Positions 1 to 13,537 of a stretch of DNA of 64,000 nucleotides are shown piece by piece (positions within the stretch are counted from its first letter, which is position 1; the number at the start of each line of letters is the position of its first letter). The stretch lies in the NCBI RefSeq assembly GCF_002865645.1, contig NW_020194537.1:7671-71670 (forward strand). The letters are read 5' to 3'. The translations under genes and the position numbers were made by a program. The stretch is from Hyaloscypha bicolor E. Its lineage: Eukaryota > Ascomycota > Leotiomycetes > Helotiales > Hyaloscyphaceae. The notes under the pieces were generated by a model, which worked only from the letters and a program-made list of their open reading frames with translations, did no database searches and was not told the DNA's origin.

Positions 1-3000
1 TTTCATTCTTTTCAAATATTCTTATAATCGAATAAATAAGATTAATTCTGATAATTCATATTTCGGATTATTCTTTTCTTAAAGGATATATAAGATTTCG
101 AGATCATGTATCATTATCATTTTTATAATAAATCTTTATGGATCTAATATTTCAAAAAATTCTTTATATTATTTGGAATGATTTTAGATATTTAAGAACC
201 AATATTTTTCTAATGATTCTTGAATATTTGATTTAATCACTGATGTTTTTTTACTTAAATTCAGTTTGGATCATTTTATGATTGAATGAAGATAACATGA
301 TTATTCTAGAATCTCTTAAATGATTTATATAAATAATTAAAGAATTAATTAAAGAAAAAGTCTTATTATTGGAACATTTGAAGATATGCGATTCTATGAG
401 CTTATTTCTAAATTAAATAATATTATAAAAGAACATCCCCGAATAATCGTATTGATATAGATTTGTGATATGTCCTTTATATGGCGGGGATGATAATAGG
501 TATTTCTAATTAAATATAATTATATCTTTTTAATTAATTATTAATTCTCGGAATATAGCTAGTTTTTCTTTCTAAAGCTAGTTACTAATATCTAATTACT
601 TAAGATATTTCGGAATAAGTTATAAACTTCTTAAAATAACTAATATCCTTAGTAAAAAATAGTTCTTATATTTCCTAGTATATTTCTATAAATATTTTCT
701 AGCTTTAGATTTCTTAAGCTAGTTCGAATATTTACTAGGGCCTTCTCTAGTTCTATTATTAGTATTTACTAGTTAAATCTTTTTATTTTTTATTTTATAT
801 ACTTTTATAACTAGAAATAAACTATAATTATTATCTTTTTCTTTAAAAGCTATAGCTATTTTCTCTAGTATTTTTTTTATCTAATTTCCGGAGTTTATAA
901 CTTTCTTATTTAGCTTTTTCCTAGTTAGATATAAAAAGTGCTTTTTTATCTAGTATTTTAATATATTTTCCTTAAGCTCCTATATATTTTAGAATTCTTT
1001 CTAGTCTTAGGTTTAATATTTTTTAGTTTCGAGAATATATTTTTTTATTATTAGGAAATACTACTTTACTTCTTTTTTAGAAATATCTTTATTTAATATT
1101 CTTTTTACTTTCTTTTTTATTAAATCCGGAATTACTTTTAATAATACTTTAATTAGAGCCTTTTTTATTTTAGTTTTTCTAAAAATATTATTAATTTCCT
1201 AAATTCCTAAACCTAAAATAAAAGAATTTATAAGAAATCCCGGCATTTTCTTATTTCTTCTAATATTATTACTAGTTATAATATTAGGCTTTATTTTTCC
1301 TTTTTATTTTTAGTTTCCTATTTTATATTATTTAATTTCTTAATTCTAGAAGCTTAATACTCTTAAATTATTATTTTCTTTTACTTTCTAGTATTTTTTA
1401 AGAATAAAATAATTATAATAATATAAGTATTCTAGTTATTTTTAGGATTAGTAAATCTTTTATCTTATAAACTATTATTTCTATATATAATATTTATTTT
1501 TATCTTTACTAAGAATAATTAACTAAATAAAATCTTTAGAGCTTCTTTAATTAGGAAAAACGTATTTTTATATCTTATTTTATTTATAACCTTAGCTCTA
1601 AGCTTTATTATTCTTATAAATTCAAATTTAGCCCTAGTAATAATAAATATTTAATAATTTATAATATTATATATTATTTTACTAATATTTCTAGAAATCT
1701 TTTTAGGGAAAATATTAACTTTAGTTCTAGTATTAATTATTTCTTTATATTTAATACTTTTTTAAGATTCTTAAAATACGAATTAGAGATATAATAATTA
1801 TATAATATATTTATAAGCTAATAATATCCGAATATTAATACTATTATTTTTAAATTAAATAATTCTATTAGTATTAAATACCTAAGCTAATATTTCTAAT
1901 TCCTTAAATATTTTATTTATTATATAAGTTATAACTACTAATTCTATAGATCTCCTAATATATTTAATTATACTTAATATAATAGTATTTCCTATTTATA
2001 AGATAATAAAATAAGAAGTATTATTCTTAATTTATTAGTTCTAAAATATAATAACTAGATCTAGTATTTTTAAGATATTAATAAATATTTTTATTTTTTT
2101 CTAAATCTTTAGAAATAAAATAATTACTTTTTTAATAGTTTTATTAGAATATTATTAATTTTAGGAATCCTATACTTATTATAATTAAGAGTATACTAAG
2201 TTCCTAATTTATTTAGTTTATTCTCGGAAATATTAATATTTATATTTTTAGCTAAGCTATTTCCTTATTTATTACTTTTTAGAGTAATATTCTTCTAGCC
2301 TCTTATATAAAATAGCTTTTCTTTTATTCTAGCTTGTTTTTAGAAAACCTTTTTAGCTATTTCTATTTCTTTTTTCTTTTTTCTTAATAAGAAACCTATT
2401 ATAGTATTAATAGAAATACTATTTATAGCCAAATCTTAGTATTATCTATTAATTCTAGAACCTAAAATATTAGTAATTCTAATATAATTTCCTCTAAGGC
2501 AAAGTAGCTATTTAGATTTCCTAGATATAACTTATTTACTTCTATATATAAATCCTAATTAGCTAGTTCTCTTTTCTTTTTTTTATCTAATAAACTAGGT
2601 ATTTCCTATTAATCTCTAGATATTTTTAAGTTAAGTATTTAAGTTATAATTAAATTCTCTTCCTTAAACTTAGGAAATAATTTAGTTAAACTACTAGTAC
2701 TTACTAATAAGGAAAAAGGAAATACTTTCTTATTTAGGCTTAAATAGCTCTTTATATTATTTTTTATTAAATTAGTAAATATATTTATAGTTTATAAGTT
2801 CTTTTATTAGTAAATAATAGAATTAAGAGATATAAATATATTCTAGATTAATATTATTATTCTTATTTCTATTATAATACCTATAGTAAATTTATTCTCT
2901 TAGTTCTAGGTTTATATTATAAGCTATATTAACTTAAGTAATATTTTCTAACTATACTTAAGACTAACTTTCTTTAGAATATAATTATCTAGACTTTTTA

Positions 3001-6000
3001 TTTATTCTAGCTTAATTATTATAGCTGCTATAGTATTCTTTATAACCTTTATTATAACTTCTAGTATATTTATTTTAAAGACTCAAATTATACTTACTAG
3101 GCTATTAATACTATTATATTTATTATAATTAGCTAGGCTATATAAGCAAGCTATAAATATTCTTCCGAATTATAATAGTAGCTATATTAAATTATTTCTA
3201 TAGGTTTTCTTAAATTATAATAATAATAAATAGTTTTTCTAGATTTCTTACTAGCTAGTTAATATTATTTCCCTTAGGTTTACTACTTTTAGTAGGTTTT
3301 ATATAATTAGCTATAAGCTAGGTTCTTTTTTTACTTATATTTATAATAGCTTTAGGAAATATAATAGAAGAAACTAATAAAGAATAATTGTTTTCTAATT
3401 TGGGAATTATATTATAAATTATTATATTCAAGTATTCTTATCTAAGTCTAAATATATCTAGGTTATTAGTAATATTAAAATAGTATTTCTTCTTTTTATA
3501 CTAATAAAATATTATTATCTTCTTATATATTTTATTATATTTATAAATAAAAACATTTATAAACTCGAAATTCATATTCTTAAGAATATAATTCCTTACT
3601 AGAATAAATAATTCTCTTATAAACTCTTAATACTAAGTAATTTCATTTATTTCTTTCCTCTTTAGTAATTTTTTTAATACTTTATTAAATATATTAATAT
3701 AAGACTTAGAAGAGATCTCTTTATTCTAGGCTTATATAATAATTTAATTAAAAAAGTCATAGCTAATTTTGAGTATTTCCTAGTTATACTTTCGAAATTC
3801 CTTTAATAAGGCCTTAAAAAACTTGGTTTCCTAGTAATCTCCTAAATTATTAGTATAATACTCTAGTATAGCCTTAATCTAATTCTTATAAATAAGAGAA
3901 ATATAATAGATAATTCTCTTTCTTTTAGTATTATTAGAAATATAATAGTTCTTATATATATTTATATACTATTTTAAGAATATAGAAATATTACTTCCCT
4001 AAAATTATAATATTCTAGAAGCTCCTATAAGTAGTAAATTCAAACCCGGTACTAGTATATACTTATTCTTAGCTATATTAATCTCAATAATTTCTTCTAT
4101 AACTAATTATAAAGTTTCTATACCTAAGACTTCTATTAATAATATTTCTAGAAAGCTAATTTTCTATTTAAATATATCTTTTAATTTAGAAACCGGGATT
4201 TGAGAGAAACCGGTTAATAATAATAGATATAATCTAGATTCGAGTTCTAATATTAGTAATAATATAGTAATAGTTTTTCTAATCTTATTTCTATTACTTA
4301 TATTCTCTTTTCTATTCTATTAGCTTAATACTTATAGTATTTTTCCTTAATTTCGCCGAACTAGATATACTTTATAGTATTATTAATAAATATAATAAAA
4401 ATAATAATAATAAAAATAATTTCTCTAATTTTATTATTTTCTCTAATTTTCCTAAATTCTCTTTATTATCTTTACTTAGTAATTTCTCTTTTCTCTAGAG
4501 GCTTCTCTAATTTGTCTATATAATTTCTTATTTCCGATTTCTTTTTAATTCTTTCTAATTTCTATTTATTATCTTATTTAAAATTAAGGGCATTTCCTAT
4601 TTTGGGTATTCTTTTTAGATTTAGAAGTAAGCTTTATTACTAAGATTAAAGCTACTTTAATTCTGACTTTTACTATAACTAAAAATAATATATAAATTAA
4701 TAATATAATCTTATTTCTATATATTAAAGTCTATTTCTAATTAAGGTCTAACTTATATTATCTTAGTATAATATTTCCTATTCTATTTTCTCTATTTCTT
4801 TTCTTTCTATAATTAGCCTCTATTCTTATTACTCTTATATACTATACTAGTAATTATATCTTATAGCTAACTTATATTTAAATTACTAGATATATTAGAA
4901 ATTAATATAAGATACTAAGATTAATACTTATATATCCTTAATATTTTAGCTTTAAGCTCAAGGTATTATAATAGCTCTTTTTCTTTCCTAACTTACTAAG
5001 CTAATAATCTGCCTTATAGATATTTTTTAGAACTTTATAAAAGTATTACCTTAATTATAAAGTTTCTATTTTTTTTGTATTACTTACTATAAAATATATA
5101 GAAGGGAAATTATAATAAGATAAAAACCTATATAAAGTATACTAGAGTATAAAACGTGACTTAATAGTAAAATAATAAATTAAAAGTATAAATAATAAAG
5201 TATAAATAATATATAATATATAAAAGCTTAATTAATTAAATATTTATAAAGAATTATTTTCTAAGTTTATAGAAAAACTAGCTTTCTTATATGATTTCTA
5301 TAAGTTATATATAAAAGACTATAGCTTTTACTATATAATCTAAACCTTAAAACTACTAAAATAATATAATTTTCGACGAGTATAGCCTACTATACTATAA
5401 TAGTACTATTTATTAATAAAGGTTAATAAATATCTATAATTATTCTGAGATTATATCTTATTAATCTTAATTCTTATAGTTAGTAATAAAGAAAGAGACT
5501 ATTAGAGATAAAGAAATAAAGTTATAGTAGATATTAAGTATAGAATAATTCAATTATTATTAGATAAATTAATCTAGTTCTATAATAGTTTAGGGTAATA
5601 GTAATAAAAGTAGGACTAGTTTTGGATATAAATATAGAAGCCAAGCTATTCTAGTTAAGTAAAGGAAATAAATAGAGGCTATTATTTATAAAATATTTGT
5701 CTTTAATATTATATTATAGTTTATAGCTAGATTAGGAACTATTTAGAAGATATAAAATATAAAGAATATAGATATAAATAGTATTATAGTTATATTTTTA
5801 AAAGATTAGTAAGATATTTATCCTGGAATTCCTCTAATAAAAAAGGGAAGATATATAATATAAAGAAACTAATCTAGAAAAAGAATAATATAAAAGTAGT
5901 ATAATTTATTAATATATTACTATAATATTTTAAAGAAAATAAGTAAAAGCAAGTAAAATAAAAAGTAATAATATATATAGTACTATTAATATTATTATAT

Positions 6001-6060
6001 TAATAATATTACGGATTTTATATTTTATACTAGGATCTATATTCTCCTGAATTCTTAATT
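1..6060. repeat. AT-rich, RIP-degraded repeat block, family not identified
   Basis: This stretch is extremely AT-rich, dense in TpA and poor in CpA and TpG, with stops in every frame. That is the pattern left by repeat-induced point mutation on transposon copies in Pezizomycotina. I see no open gene. Weak traces on the minus strand around 3.5-4.0 kb could be a decayed gag-like protein, but I could not fix a family. It is probably retrotransposon debris, because the adjoining 9.4-19.8 kb can be identified as copia. Confidence 0.6.
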
Positions 6061-8829
6061 AGTTTAAATATAGCCGGGGGTATATTTAATATAAGTCTAA
6101 TTTGGGAAAAAAGGCGCCTATTTTATATATATAGCCCTGGATAACTATCTGCTTCCGGGACCGACCTTACTATCTCTTCTACTATTAGCTACCTAATATA
6201 TTAGCTTCTACTACTACTTGCTTGCCTTACTTTAAACCCTATTTCTCTTACCTATTCTTAGCCTTATATTATACTTAAAATCAGGCCTCGAACTTATTTA
6301 CTAGCTTCTTTATATATTCTAGTAAGTACTCAGGTAATAGTATTAGGTACTAATTTATTAGATAATATAGTATACTATTAATCTTTTCTTTACTAATAAT
6401 TCGGTAGACTTCCTAATTCCGGTTAGTATTAATTATTTATAGGCAGAGTTAGAATTCTATTCGGGAACTGTTTTTAAATTTAGGAATAATTTATATTATA
6501 CTAGTAAGGTTACTATTTATAGAGATATTATTAGTTTTGTTATTTCCGTTATTTCCTATAATTAAGGCAGGAGTAGATTCCAATAGTCTATTATTATTAT
6601 ATAATACTATATTACTATTTAGTAAAGCGGAAACTTTCCGCCGCTTTAACTAGATATTATTCTTTTCTATCTTATTAGGATTACTATAATTAATATTTCC
6701 CTTACTACCTTTCTTACTTTTATTATATAGAAGCAGTAATATACTAGTATAATATAGGGTAAAGTTACTAGAAAGCGAGGCGGATCTCTATTATTTAATA
6801 ATATATAGGAACTTATTATTAATATTATTATAGCTATTATTATACTTATTAGTACTATTATAAAATAGCTTATTCGAGAGATATAAAAGAGAAATATAAG
6901 GATATATGAAATTTAATATTAAAGCTCTATATTTGGTAGGCTATAAATACGGAGCTATTTTAGGAAAGTTATTAATATTATATTACCTATTGGAACTAAA
7001 AAAAGGAGCCGGAGTTATTGAGTTAATAGCTGCCTCTAGGCTATTAAAAAGACTTATATCTAACTTTATACTTTTGGTATAAAGATTACTATTATTAGTT
7101 TTGGCTTTAAAAATACTTGAGTTATTATCTCCTAATAAAATAATTAAATCTTCTATATTATATTAGAAAAACTAATTATCTTTTTCTATAATAAAAAATA
7201 ATAGTTATACTTATCTGGGCTACTATCTGAGTTATTATTTGGGGCTAATCTAGTCTGGTTTCTAATAGTTATTTCCTTAATTCCGAGGCCTGTTTTATTC
7301 GGGCCCTAATTCTTTATTATAAAGCCCTATTCTTATAGCTTAGTAAATAGTAGTTCTTTAATTATAGAAAAATTATAATTATTATTATTGTTTTCGTTTT
7401 TATTTTTATTATTATTTTCTTTACTATTACTAGTTTCTGGTTAGATTTCTATATATTAGTTATAATTACTATAAGCTAAATACCTTATTTTTAGAATATA
7501 CCTCAAATACTAGGTCTATTATTTTTATTTTTATTAGCTATTATTTCTTCTATTATTAGTTAGGGTATATTAAGTATTATATTATTTGATTTAATATACT
7601 AGATCTTATTAAAGATATTAACTAGCTTTAGAGCAGGTTTATAGCAGATTACTATATTCTTAAAATATAAAGTAGTTAGTATATAGGTATATAGTTTAAA
7701 GACAAAAGTAGCTATCTTGAGAATAGAGTAAATATAGTAAAGTATTTTAAAATCCGATTACTAAATATAAAATACAGATTATATAAAATATAAGGAAAGA
7801 ATTCGAGGCCTTTTATAAACCTATTATACTATATATTCTCAGGATAGGCTCTATAGTCTATACCTATTATTCTTTTTATTATTCTATTATTTTACTATTA
7901 TTCTTTTTATAAAAATACTCTATTTATATTATATTATATCTCAAATTCAGAATCTTATAGTAATTACTAGATCTTGGAATATTACTAATATATAGAAACC
8001 TTCCCTAATTACTATCTTAGCCCGGCTAAGTTATAGGATTAGTAGATTATAGCTTTATATCTCGATTATTAGGAGAGCTCTAGAAATACTAATAGATTAA
8101 GGGCTATATTATTTTAGTAGGCTTATCTTATATTTATAAGCTATAGTATTTAGTATCTCTTATATAAAGGCAAATCGGGTTATTAGGACGGGCTATATAT
8201 TATTATATTATATAATAGATCTTTAGCGGATCCGAGAAGACCTTTCTTATTAAATAATACTATTTAGGGTAATTATTATAAAAGGAAGCTCGGGTAATAG
8301 AGGTTATAAGGAATCTCTTCCGGACTATTCTAGCTAGTAGAAAAGTATATTATTTTGAGATACCCTATTTTATACTAGCTTATCTAGCCCTTTTCCGACT
8401 ACTCTAGCTATTTACTATATTATTTATACCGTAATTAGATACTAGTATATATAACTATTACTATAAGATTCTATAAGTCTCGAATTTAGGGACCGTTTAC
8501 TAAATAGAGAAATTAAGGATACTTTAGACCTTCTCTAAACTTACTAGCTATTTATATATATAGCTAACTCTACTATTATTATTTTTCTTACTTTACTTCT
8601 TTCCTCTATTATTATATTATAGAGCTAAGCTGGCTTATTTCTTTTCCAAGCTATTACTACCCGAGAAGATTTCTCTGCCTTACTAGTAATACCTATATCC
8701 TAATACGGGAGCTATATTATATCTCTTTATAATTAGGAGACTTGCTAGTACGGGCAGAAAGTACTATAGAAAGCCTAAAGAATGCCAGATATATAGTAGA
8801 TTCTGGATTTCGGTAGAAATGGTAGCTAA

Positions 8830-8853
8830 GGAGGAGGAGGAGGAGGAGGAGGA
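8830..8853 (+). repeat. (GGA)n microsatellite
   Basis: About eight uninterrupted GGA/GAG units read directly from the sequence, inside the GC-richer part of the left repeat block. No frame with a coding look surrounds it. Confidence 0.9.
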
Positions 8854-9320
8854 ATCCGTACTAGTATCTCGAGTTAGTAATAAGTGGATCTCGAACGAGC
8901 TAAGGCGGGCGGGTATTATTATAGTATATACGTTATAGACCGTTAGTGAGTCCGAGATAAGCTAAGCTAAATTAAGATTATTATTAATATGAGGTAGATT
9001 CTAATACTAGAAGTAGAGAAGGGGAAGACTTATAAGGGGTAATACCGAATCGGAAGGCAGGTCTGGTTATAGGAGGAAAGATTAGAGGAGTAATACAAGT
9101 AATAGTACCGGGATCTTGGCTCGTAGTAAGGCCGAGACGATATAATAGCGAGGGCGAGCTACGGCAGGCGTACTAGGGGAGGTAGGCGAGAAGGACGACG
9201 AGAAAGCAGTAGTCGAGGAGGGGAATAGCACTGGATTTATACTCGAGGTAGGGCTTGCGATTTCTCGCTTTGGCTATAGCAGAGTAGTAAGGGCGCTAGA
9301 GTAGCCAGGCCTGCAGGGGG

Positions 9321-9332
9321 CCTTATATAAGG
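9321..9332 (+). promoter_or_regulatory. TATA-like palindrome CCTTATATAAGG
   Basis: A perfect 12 bp palindrome containing TATATAA, in a GC-rich patch just upstream of the copia fragment. It could be the TATA box of an LTR or element promoter. No transcript unit is recognisable downstream, so the role is inference only. Confidence 0.25.
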
Positions 9333-12179
9333 CGATTCCCTGTTCGAGATCCCTCTGTTCTCTAATAGGGCTCTACTAATAGGCAAATAACTATTTTAAT
9401 TATTTATTTATTAATAAACTTTAAAATATATTAGAATAAATAAGCTATATTATTAATATAAAAGCTCTTAAATATTTTATAAAATAATACAAATAATATT
9501 AGAAATTTAAATAATTATTAGAATAATTTAAATTTAACCTAAAAAATATTATTAATTTTAATTATTTTATTATTATTAATATTTTCTATATTTCTAGTAA
9601 GTTTATATTTTATATTATTAATAAAAATACTTAATATTAAGCTAGCTAATAGCTTTAAAATATTAGTATATTATATATTTGAAATATTCTAAAATAGTAT
9701 TAAATTAATATTTATTTAAGCCCTTTTAATTAGATTATAATAGATATTAGAAAGTAATTTAATAATAAAAAATTTATTTAACTTATAAATATTATAGAAA
9801 TTAAGATTAAAATCGTTTTTATAAAAGCTTATAATTCTATTAGAATTATAAAATACTATTATAGTTCGATTTAATATATTTATTTTATTATTATAGCCGA
9901 AATTAATAGAATTAATAAGAATACTATATTTCAAATAGCTTTTAAGGCTATTAATAATTCCGTAAAATCTAATAGTATTATTCTAATTCTTTTAGTTTAT
10001 AATATTTTATTATTAATTATATTATAGTAATTAGTAATATTTAAAAAAAAGTAATAATAGAAATTTAAAAGCTTTAAATTAGATACCAGATTATAAATAC
10101 CCTAAATACTCGAAATAGTTCTAATATTATTAATATTTATAAATTTTCTTTAAATTTGAATATTCTTATATAATATAAAAAAAATACTAGTTAATTTAAT
10201 AATTAAAATAAACTATATAAGCTAGTAGCTATTAATAAAAAGAACTATATACTAGTTCTATTATATAATAATACTATTTTCTATTTAATTTTTATAAAGC
10301 TCTTTTATATAAGAAATATTAAGGTTATTACTAATAGCTCTAAATCTAAAATTATTTTCGAATTTTATAATAAAACTAAAAGTAATATAAATATAATTCT
10401 TTTTACTATTTCTACTATTTTATTAAAATATAATAGAGAATACCTTTATAAAAACCCGGATATTATAGTATTTCTATAGGATAATAACTTATATAAGAAC
10501 TTTTATTAAATTGAAATTACTAGCCTTTTAAAAAAAAAATTTAAAATTATTTTCAGATTTCAAGTATTAAAAGAAATATATATTTTTAATTCTCGATTTA
10601 TTAATAAGATTAAAAATAAGAATATAGAAAAAGAGTTTAAGATATTAAAACTAGTTATCTAAATTTATAATAATAGTAAGAAATATATAATATTAATATA
10701 ATTATTTATTATTTAATATATTAGCTAAAGAATTATTTTTAGTATTATTACTATAATAATAAATATTATAGAACTATATTTATATAATATCTTATAAGTT
10801 TATATCTAATTAATAATCTTATTTAACTATAATTTTTATATTAATTTATTTTATAAGCTTATTAGAGAACTAAATCTAAAAAATAATTATATTTTAAAAA
10901 TTATAAAACTATTATATAATATACTAGAAACTAGAAACTACTAGTTTAAGATTTATTATTTCTATTATATTAATAAGCTTTTTATAAAATAATTAGCTTA
11001 TAACTTTTATTTCCTTTATAATAAATAATTTTTCGGAATTATTAGCTTTTAAACTAATAATACTTTATTTATTAAAACTAATAATTTTATAAAAATAAAA
11101 TAACTAAAACTTTAAAAGACTAAATTCTTAGCTAAAAAATATAAATATTTTATTTTTAATTATAATCTCAAGTTTAATAAAGATATTATTTATATAAATA
11201 CTACTAGAATTACTTTTATATAAAAATACTAGTATAAAAACCTCTAAATTATTTCTATAAAAAATACTATTATTATAAATAATAAAAGTATTATTTATTA
11301 AAATCTTTTTATTAAAAACTAATATATTATCTAATATATTAGAAAAGTATATATTATACTAATCTATTAACTAGAAGCTTTATATAATCTATTAATTATT
11401 ATTTAAGTTATTAAACTTTTAGAAACTAATATAAAGATATTTAATAAATATATTTAATAATAAATTAAGAATATTATTAAAGGACTAAGATTTATAAAGC
11501 TAGTAAAAGAGTTTTTATATTTAATTATTTTTATAAATACTTTATTTATAAATAATAGAAATCTCTTTTTCTAAATTAGATATATTTTAGTTCTAGTAAA
11601 TAAAACTAGATATACTAATATTATTTACTAGTTCTTTATTAAATATAAGAGAGCTATTAGAAGTATTCTAGTTTTAGAACTCTATAATATAGCTTATAGC
11701 TTTAATATAAGTACTTTAGTTAAATCTATAATTAATAAAATACTAGAAATAGAATTACTATTAATAATTTATATAAATTCGAAATTATTATATAAATATC
11801 TTATTAAATTAGATATTACTTAAAAGAAATATTTAATAATTAATATAATATATATTTATTAAATATATAAATAATAAGAAATTATAGAAATTGAATAAAT
11901 TAAAAAAGAATTGAATTTTATTAACTTTATAATAAAATTAAAGCTATTAAATTCTTTTAAATATCTAATTAATATAAATATAATATAATTAGATATAAAG
12001 AAATAGATTAAATATAAATAAAAATATATTAGATAAGAAATAAATATATATTAAATAGAAAATAAATACAGAATAAGAAAATATATATAAATATATAAAG
12101 TATTTAAGAAATCTAATACTAGGCCGAATTAGAAAATTAGTATATATTTAAAAGAAAATACTATTTTTCGCGTTTTTAG

Positions 12180-12480
12180 AAAAGTTTTAATATTAATATA
12201 ACTATAATTATTAATAGTTATATAATATAAAAATAATTAAAGTAATAAAATATAAATAATAAATAATAATTATATAATTTTATATTATATAAATAACTTA
12301 ATTAGTAGCTAATTTCTATTAGGCTTAATAAATTTAGAAATTATATATTAATATTATAATATTATATTATATATTATATATTAATATTATAATATTATAT
12401 TATATATTATATATTATATTATATATTTCTAGTAAATTAATAATTACTTTATAGCTTATTTTTAATTTAAATTAGCTAGT
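12180..12480 (+). repeat. Probable 3' LTR of the truncated copia copy
   Basis: It matches, in reverse complement and with much erosion, the LTR at 13,235-13,537. Shared stretches include the piece reading AGGCTTAATAAATTTAG and the AT-rich run after it. The ends are approximate because of RIP and a local expansion of AT repeats inside it. Confidence 0.45.
12338..12425. repeat. Tandem AT-only repeat inside LTR remnant
   Basis: Repeated units built from ATTATATATTAATATTATA follow each other at least twice and then pass into ATATTATATT runs. The repeat has likely grown by slippage inside the LTR copy, since the homologous LTRs at 13.2 and 19.5 kb hold a single unit. Confidence 0.7.
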
Positions 12481-12570
12481 TATTAAAAATAATATAATTT
12501 CTAATAAAAAGAATTAAAATTAAAAATATAAAATATAAAAGATTTCTTAAAAAATTTAATAAAATATAAA

Positions 12571-12572
<2 letters not shown>

Positions 12573-12633
<61 letters not shown>
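12573..12633 (+). repeat. (TAA)n microsatellite
   Basis: About 20 uninterrupted TAA units followed by imperfect TAAAAA units, lying in the short spacer between the two inverted copia copies. Confidence 0.95.
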
Positions 12634-12636
<3 letters not shown>

Positions 12637-13234
12637 TAAAAATAAATAAAATAGAAATAGCTAAAACTATTATAAATTAATTTATTATAATTATATAATA
12701 CTAATATTTTTTTAAATTTCTTTATAATAAAATTATTAAGGCTTATTAAGGCTTATTAATATATAATTTCGAATTTTCTTTTTAATTTTAGCTAATATAT
12801 TAATAAGCTTTAATTATTTATTATTATTTATAAGAAGTAATAAATTAATACTAAAATATTTTTTATTATTTAATAATATTATTTAAAAAAAAATTAAATA
12901 ATTATTTATTCGAAAAATAAAAATAAAAGTATAAAAACTATTATAATAATATTAATTTTTAAAACTTTTAAATTTATTATAATAATTAAAGTATAATAAT
13001 AAAGAATATTATAATTATTAAAAAAATTATTAGATAATAATTAGCTAAACTTATATAAAAGTAAATATAAAAGTAAATATATTTTTATAATCTTTTTTCG
13101 GTTTTATTTCTTTTTTTCTTTTTTTCTTATCTTTAAAGAAAACAAGCTATTTAATTAAATAATAATATATTAATTATAATTTCGGAAATTATATTAATTA
13201 AAAAAATTTACTTATTTTATTACTTTAATATAAC

Positions 13235-13537
13235 TATTAGTTTACTAGTAATATATAATACTATTATATAGATATAGAAATACTAGTTATATTAGTTAGT
13301 AAAGTTATTATTTAGAAATAGGAATTATAATATTATAATATTAATATATAATTCCTAAATTTACTAAGCCTAAAGGCGTCTAGTTTACTAGTCGAGTTAC
13401 TTATAGAATATAAAGTTATATAATTATATCTCGTATCTTATATCTTATTATTTATATCTTATATCTTATATCTTATATCTTATATCTTATATCCTATAAC
13501 TATATATATAACTTTTAAAAAAATAGCTATACTAATA
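13235..13537 (-). repeat. Copia LTR (3' LTR relative to element)
   Basis: Starts TATTAGTTTACTAGTAA and ends near ATAGCTATACTAATA. The same order of motifs, including CTAGTTTACTAGTCGAGTTA, recurs at 19,503-19,777. It is longer than its partner mainly because of a tandem ATATCTT expansion. Confidence 0.8.
13431..13494. repeat. Tandem ATATCTTAT-type repeat in LTR
   Basis: A run of about seven near-identical 9-10 bp units of the form TATCTTATAT. The partner LTR at 19.7 kb holds only three or four diverged units (TATCTTATATCC, TATCTCGTATCC), so the run expanded after insertion. Confidence 0.8.

Larger units (their letters stand above)
6061..9380. repeat. Moderately AT-rich decayed repeat, less eroded toward 9.3 kb
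   Basis: Composition is less extreme than in the preceding block and GC content rises clearly between about 8.8 and 9.36 kb. No continuous reading frame or recognisable domain was seen on either strand. The GC-richer end contains a GGA-type microsatellite and a TATA-like palindrome, and could be a promoter or LTR of an element whose body is eroded. No assignment beyond decayed repeat is justified. Confidence 0.45.
9440..12480 (+). mobile_element. Truncated Ty1/copia retrotransposon, RIP-degraded (integrase to 3' LTR)
   Basis: Reading the plus strand through its stops gives the order of a fungal copia polyprotein. The end of the integrase core lies near 9.8-10.0 kb (eroded relatives of KAINNS and of LLVF). 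Reverse transcriptase follows. An RNase H region at 11.5-12.0 kb still shows SSQIGY, HWSSIK, RVTRSVLASEL and LVKLGTTQEK-like patterns in decayed form. No frame is open, because CAG, CAA and TGG codons have largely become stops, as RIP predicts. The 5' part (gag, protease, first LTR) is not visible, so the copy is truncated. It is an inverted relative of the element at 13.2-19.8 kb. Confidence 0.75.

Noticed and set aside
9716..9934. 72-codon open frame on the minus strand in the AT-rich block
   Set aside because: It is antisense to the decayed copia integrase region, made of Asn, Ile, Lys and Tyr codons only, as expected from AT-rich sequence by chance.
13431..13494. Short regular repeats considered as a CRISPR-like array
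   Set aside because: Units are 9-10 bp, contiguous and without unique spacers; it is slippage in an LTR of a eukaryotic element.
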